A DNA stretch of 64,000 nt from Euglena gracilis (lineage: Eukaryota > Euglenida > Euglenophyceae > Euglenales): positions 68,110,714-68,174,713 of the forward strand of contig CP154954.1 in assembly GCA_039621445.1 (NCBI GenBank), given 5' to 3'. The stretch's first letter is position 1. Each line of letters begins with the position of its first letter. Under the pieces are notes generated by a model. It made no database searches and was not told the DNA's origin. It worked only from the letters and a program-made list of their open reading frames with translations. Positions 59,349 to 64,000 of this stretch are shown here, in pieces. The position numbers were made by a program, and so were the translations under genes.

Positions 59349-59935
59349 GGACTTGGTAACACAAGGGATTTTGTTATTTTGGGGCCCTCCAACAATTGAG
59401 CAACAAAAGGGATTTGCCCCCCCAAAACGATTTGGAAACAGAAGGGATTTGCCCCCCAAAATTACTTGGCAACACAAGGGATTTTGTTATTTTGGGTCCC
59501 TCCAACAATTGAGCAACAAAGGGGATTTGCCCCCCAAAACGATTTGGAAACAGAAGGGATTTGCCCACCAAAATGACTTGGAAACACAAGGGATTTTGTT
59601 ATTTTGGGGTCTCCAACAATTGTGTATCCCCCCAGGACCTGCGTGTACCTGTATAGGTACAACAGGTACTGGGGGGGGGTACGTACCTGTTTAGACATAG
59701 GCCTTGTCGGTGCCGGTGTGGGGGGTACGTACCCCCCCCAGGACCTCCGTGTGCCCCCACCAGGACCTGCGTGTACCCCCCCGGACCTGGACAGGTACAA
59801 CAGGTACTGGGGGGTACGTACCTATTTAGACATGGGCCTTGTTGGCGCAGTGTGGGGGGTACGTACCCCCCCCAGGACCTGCGTGTACCCCCCCCCCAGG
59901 ACCTGGACAGGTACAACAGGTACTGGGGCAGGGAT
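59349..59935. repeat. tandem repeats: 113-bp CACAAGGGATTTTGTTATTT units and GGTACAACAGGTACTGGGG units
   Basis: Three units of about 113 bp starting ACTTGG.AACACAAGGGATT (59351, 59464, 59577), then three units with CCAGGACCTGCGTGTACC and GGTACAACAGGTACTGGGG. The latter motif recurs inverted or degenerate at 59170-59330 and 62675-62730. Confidence 0.85.
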
Positions 59936-59962
59936 GGATGGGAAGCCCTTCGGTATTGAGGT

Positions 59963-60372
59963 ACCCCCCCCCCCTAGTCGTACGACCACCCCTCATCTAT
60001 GACCACCCCCCGGTCACAGGTTGCAGGTCATGGGGGTGTTATGACCACCCCCCCCCCGGTCACAGGTTGCAGGTTGCGAAAAAATTTAACCCCCCAAAAT
60101 AAGTCCCCCCCTGGCCGGTCCGAGCAAAAATCCATGAAATGGACCCCCCCAAAATAAGGTCCCCCCTGCCGGCGCGAAGCGCCGGATTTTTGAAAAATGG
60201 GACATTTTGGGGGGGTAAAAAATGCCATTTTGGGACAGTTTTCACACACACCTACGACCGCCCCCTCATCTATGACCACCCCCCGGTCACAGGTTGCAGG
60301 TTAGGGGGGTGTTATGACCACCCCCCCCCGGTCACAGGTTGCAGGAACCCGGTCATACGACTAGGGGGGGGG
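59963..60372. repeat. G-tract foldback element, TAGTCGTACGACC family
   Basis: Ends CCCCTAGTCGTACGACC and GGTCATACGACTAGGGG are inverted. Inside are repeated TATGACCACCCCCC blocks in both orientations and a central GGCGCGAAGCGCC hairpin (60171-60183). Confidence 0.75.
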
Positions 60373-60390
60373 GTAGGTGGTAGGGGGGGG

Positions 60391-63113
60391 GTCGCTGAGC
60401 TCTTATCCCTTTATGGGTAAGAGCGAAGCTTACCACCGTCGAAACCCCCCCCTCGCCCCCCCCCTCCCCCCCCCCCCCCGGGTCGGGGCCACCAGGAGAG
60501 CCGACGGATTATCACCATGATCCCGGCCCGGTTCCCGGAATTTTTTTTTTCAGTCACGAGCGACTGGATTCCTAGTTTCCGAATCACTTGGGTTTGACCC
60601 CCAACTCCCCGCCAGGCCCGAGTTATTCACGCGCGAAGGGGTCCAAACTCGGTAGGATTTACCCTACCCGCCCCCCCCCTGGATAGCCCACCCCCCTTTG
60701 GACTGCCAAAAAATGTCAATTTTCAAAATATCACTAAATTGAAGCCAAATCCAAGGAAATGTCCGGAGACCTAATTTGAAGCCCTTGGAACGTCCCATCT
60801 ACCGGTACTTTGATTTCCCTGCAACTCCCCGCCTGGCCCGAGATACGGCCGTTTTCGGCGCAGATGGCCGTTTTGTACACTTTTCCCACTGTCTGGCTGA
60901 GCCGTTTTCGGGGGGTGGGGGGTAAAAAAATCAATGTTTTCAAAATTTCTCGAAAATGATGCAAATCAAAGGAAATGTCCGGAGACCTAAATTGAAGCCC
61001 TTGGAACGCTCTATCTACTGGGATTTTGGTTTCCCCGCAACTCCCCGCCCAGCCCGAGATACGGGCGTTTTTTTTGGCCAATTTGGGCCATTTCAGGCCA
61101 TTTTGTACACTTTTTTTCCACTGTCCGACTTAGCCGTTTTCGGCCAAAAAAGTCAAAAAAATCGAAATTTTTTTTTGCCTGAAACGATGTTTTTTTTGGC
61201 CTCCCGGACCCGGAAAAACTGTTTTTGAGCCGAAAACGAGCGTTTTTTCGACCCGCCAGCGCCCCGTTTTGGGCCGCCGACCCATTGATTTTGGGTCAAA
61301 ACCGGGTCGAAAAAGTCGAAAAAAATCGAAAATTTTTTTTTTGCCCGAAACGATGTTTTTTGGCCTCCCGGACCCAGTTTGAAGCCGAAAATGAGCGTTT
61401 TTCGACCCGCCAGCGCCCCGTTTTGGGCCGCCGACCCATTGACTTTGGGTCAAAACCGGGTCGAAAAAGTCGAAAAAAATCGAAAAATTTTTTTTGCCCG
61501 AAACGATGTTTTTTGGCCTCCCGGACCCAGAAAAACTGTTTTTGAGCCGAAAACGAGCGTTTTTCGACCCGCCAGCGCCCCGTTTTGGGCCGCCGACCCA
61601 TTGACTTTGGGTCAAAACCGGGTCGAAAAAGTCGGAAAAAATCGAAAAAAAATTTTTTGCCCGAAACGATGTTTTTTGGCCTCCCGGACCCAGAAAAACT
61701 GTTTTTGAGCCGAAAACGAGCGTTTTTCGACCCGCCAGCGCCCCGTTTTGGGCCGCCGACCCATTGACTTTGGGTCAAAACCGGGTCGAAAAAGTCGAAA
61801 AAAATCGAAATTTTTTTTTGCCCGAAACGATGTTTTTTGGCCTCCCGGACCCGGAAAAACTGTTTTTTGAGCCGAAAACGAGCGTTTTTCGACCCGCCAG
61901 CGCCCCGTTTTGGGCCGCCGACCCATTGACTTTGGGTCAAAACCGGGTCGAAAAAGTCGAAAAAAATCGAAAAATTTTTTTTTGCCCGAAACGATGTTTT
62001 TGGGCCTCCCGGACCCGGAAAAACTGTTTCGGAGCCGAAAACGAGCGTTTTTCGACCCGCCGGCCCCCCATTTCTGGCACAAAACCTATGGATTTCAGGC
62101 TAAAGAGCTCCATGGAGTGGGCCGGTATGTATGGAGGGGTCAATGAAGGGGTGGGTGCGCCCCTTATTAAGAGCTCAGCACTATTCAAAACCTGGTCCCG
62201 ACCACCCCCCCCCCTGGGGGGGTAAGGTGGTAGGGGGGGGGGTCCGGACCACGCCCCCCCCCCCCCTAGATGTTGGGAGGGGGGGTCCGGACCCCCCCCC
62301 CCCCCCCCTCCTTGACAGGTGCCAAAGATAGCAGAAAATTTTCTTCCGGCGCTGCGCGCCGGAAAATGAGCAAAAAACACCCCTTTTGCTGATTTTTGGC
62401 CATATTGCCCATTTTTTGATGTGTTGGTGTTTTCCCCCAAAAACATGTACAAAAAAATTCAAAAAATGAGCATTTTTGGATCGATTTTCAATGAAAAATC
62501 AGGGGTTTTTGACCAATTCCAACCCGATTTCCGGCCCTTTGCCCGTCCATGAAATCGAAAAAATTTCGGCCCCCCCCTCAGTTTCGAGGTAGGAGGGGGG
62601 GGTCCGACCCACCCCACCCCCCCCCGCGTGTCGGGGGGGGGGGGGCCGACCCCCCCCCCCCTCAAGGCTTCCCATCCATCCCTGTACTGGGGGGTTTGTA
62701 CCCCAGGTGTGTACCCCCCCCAGGACCCCCCCAGGTCTTGCCCAGACCGAGACCCGACCGGGGTGGAGTGTACAGGGGAAGGGGTAGGTCGCCGGACATT
62801 TCCTTTTGATTTTATTTTGCTTCATTGTCCAGATATTTTGAAAAAATCGAATTTTTTTAACCCCAAAAGGCCAAAAAAACACCCCAAAATGGTTAGCGTG
62901 CCGGAACACAGGACAGGCTTGTCAGTGGCCAAAACGTCGAATGGGGGCGATTGAGGGTCTCCAGGGAGTCACAGACAGACATTTATCACGGACACTTTTG
63001 GAAGTAATATACGTTGGTCTACCCAGAGGGGGGGAGGGCGGGGGGGGGGGTCCGACCCCCCCTTTTCCCCAGTGGTAAGCTTCGCTCTTACTCTAAAGAG
63101 ATAAGAGCTCAGC
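60391..63113. mobile_element. 2.7-kb block with inverted ends enclosing tandem repeats
   Basis: The left end TCGCTGAGCTCTTAT...AAGAGCGAAGCTTACCAC (60391-60435) recurs inverted at 63072-63113 with a few mismatches. Each is next to a G/C run. The interior holds the 162-bp array and short G-tract elements but no convincing gene. It may be a nonautonomous element or two independently inserted short repeats. Confidence 0.45.
61140..62070. repeat. about six tandem copies of a 162-bp unit
   Basis: The unit runs from CCCGAAACGATGTTTTTTGG through CGACCCGCCAGCGCCCCG and CCGACCCATTGACTTTGG to GGGTCGAAAAAGTCG. The landmark TTTTGGGCCG recurs at about 61267, 61421, 61583, 61746 and 61908 (spacing 154, 162, 163, 162). 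All units lack stops in several frames, producing spurious 150-200-codon ORFs on both strands. Partly related sequence occurs at 60740, 60960 and 57740-57870. Confidence 0.92.
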
Positions 63114-63623
63114 GACCCCCCCCCCACCTACAAGAAACCCGTTTCTGAAAGGTGGGTTTCCAAAAAATGGCCCGAGGGGTTTCTCATAGGTGGGGGGTGT
63201 CTCAGGGGTCAACCCACCCACCCACCCAACCAAAATCAGCTGAGACCTCTTGAAAAGAATTTTCCGGCCCGGCCTCAGGCCGGCCGGACTGACCCACCCC
63301 GGGGCCAGCATTCCCAACCAGGCCGTATTTTAGTCAGGTGCCGCCCCCCCGGGGGGGGGGGGGGGGTGCCTGCCTGGGCAGGCATTCCAAATCCGACCCC
63401 CGGGGGGGGGGTAGGGCATTTGGCCAAAAGTGCCTAGCACAGACCCCGGCGCTGAAGGCGCCGGGGCCAAAAATGGCCTATTTTCAAAGGAATGTGCCTG
63501 GGCACAGGCCGAAATCCGGCCCCCCCCCGGGGGGGGTGCTGCCTGCCTGGCCAGGCACTCAAAGGCACTCCGGACCCCCCCTCTCCCCCCGGGGTTGGTA
63601 AAAAAGAAACAGCCTGTTCCCAA

Positions 63624-63651
63624 CACACACACACACACACAGACACACACA

Positions 63652-63726
<75 letters not shown>

Positions 63727-63775
63727 GCACGCACGCACCCACCCACCCACCCACCCACCCACCCACCCACTCTCA
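63624..63775. repeat. (CA)n then (CACG) and (CCCA)n microsatellite
   Basis: About 100 bp of CA dinucleotides with two AGACAC variants, then CACG and about eight CCCA units. Confidence 0.98.
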
Positions 63776-64000
63776 AAGCCCCCCCGGAGGTTACACAAGT
63801 GTTCACTGAATAGATGGTTCGCAGCCAAAAGCCAGTCAGCCATTGGGGTGGGGGGGGGGGTCGGAGACCTTTGAGCAGCGGTTGGGATTTTTTTCCCAAA
63901 AATACATTAATTAGGCATTTTGGCCATCTCTTTAGCGTAGGAACAAAAATCAAACGGAAAGAATCATGCACCAGCCCTGTTTCCAAATAATCACAAGCGA

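Larger units (their letters stand above)
57231..64000. other. gene-free repeat region downstream of the eIF4E-like gene
   Basis: MITE copy at 58592, G-tract elements, tandem arrays at 59.35 and 61.1 kb, and the CA microsatellite. All long open frames coincide with tandem repeats. Nothing coding was supported. Confidence 0.65.

Noticed and set aside
61130-62452. 150-215-codon open frames on both strands
   Set aside because: They follow the 162-bp tandem repeat (length divisible by three) and show no family similarity.

Overview
This is a piece of a eukaryotic nuclear genome, most likely from a euglenid (Euglena-like). Two points support that. First, it holds a complete-looking eRF3 (Sup35/GSPT-type release factor) gene broken into at least 18 small exons over 27 kb, plus part of an eIF4E-family gene. 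Second, introns of the eRF3 gene are of two kinds. Ten are ordinary GT-AG introns. Five or more cannot be read as GT-AG but restore the conserved protein exactly if cut as NNN-CAG ... CTG-NNNNN, the pattern described for euglenid 'nonconventional' introns. No bacterial features, operons or organelle genes are seen. The species cannot be resolved from this window.

Layout. 1-9.85 kb: gene-poor. It holds a possible membrane-protein gene (minus, about 4.0-5.0 kb), one weak plus-strand exon candidate (6.8 kb), a hAT-like MITE at 5.15 kb, a 760-bp tetranucleotide microsatellite (7.4-8.1 kb) and a second MITE at 8.2 kb. 9.85-36.6 kb (minus): the eRF3 gene, from a glutamine/tyrosine-rich prion-like N domain (36.6 kb) through a charged linker to the GTPase core and eRF1-binding C terminus (stop at 9853). 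Its first exon(s) are upstream and not identified. 36.6-50.7 kb: the divergent intergenic/5' region, full of duplicated blocks, long perfect inverted repeats and G-tract elements. 50.75-57.2 kb (plus): an eIF4E-like gene whose core is three exons separated by introns of only 41 and 51 nt, with two less certain 3' exons several kb away. 57.3-64 kb: repeats only, including a 162-bp tandem array inside a 2.7-kb block with inverted ends, and a CA microsatellite.

The two recognised genes both act in translation (initiation and termination) and are transcribed away from each other; nothing in the sequence shows that they are co-regulated.

The most interesting observation is that the nonconventional introns look like hAT-type miniature transposons. 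Intron 12 (17186-17352) is a 159-bp element with perfect 11-bp CAGGGCCGAAC terminal inverted repeats, flanked by a 7-of-8 direct duplication. The splice cuts lie inside that duplication (3 nt on one side, 5 nt on the other), so splicing restores one intact target site and the reading frame. Older introns of the same gene keep the same geometry with decayed repeats. The window also carries many unspliced-context relatives (CAG...CTG ends, 8-bp target duplications), one of which has its empty site preserved in a duplicated block 3 kb away.

Most other open frames are random openings in C/G-run and microsatellite DNA. Exon coordinates are hand-derived from reading frame, splice signals and family homology; uncertain junctions are marked.
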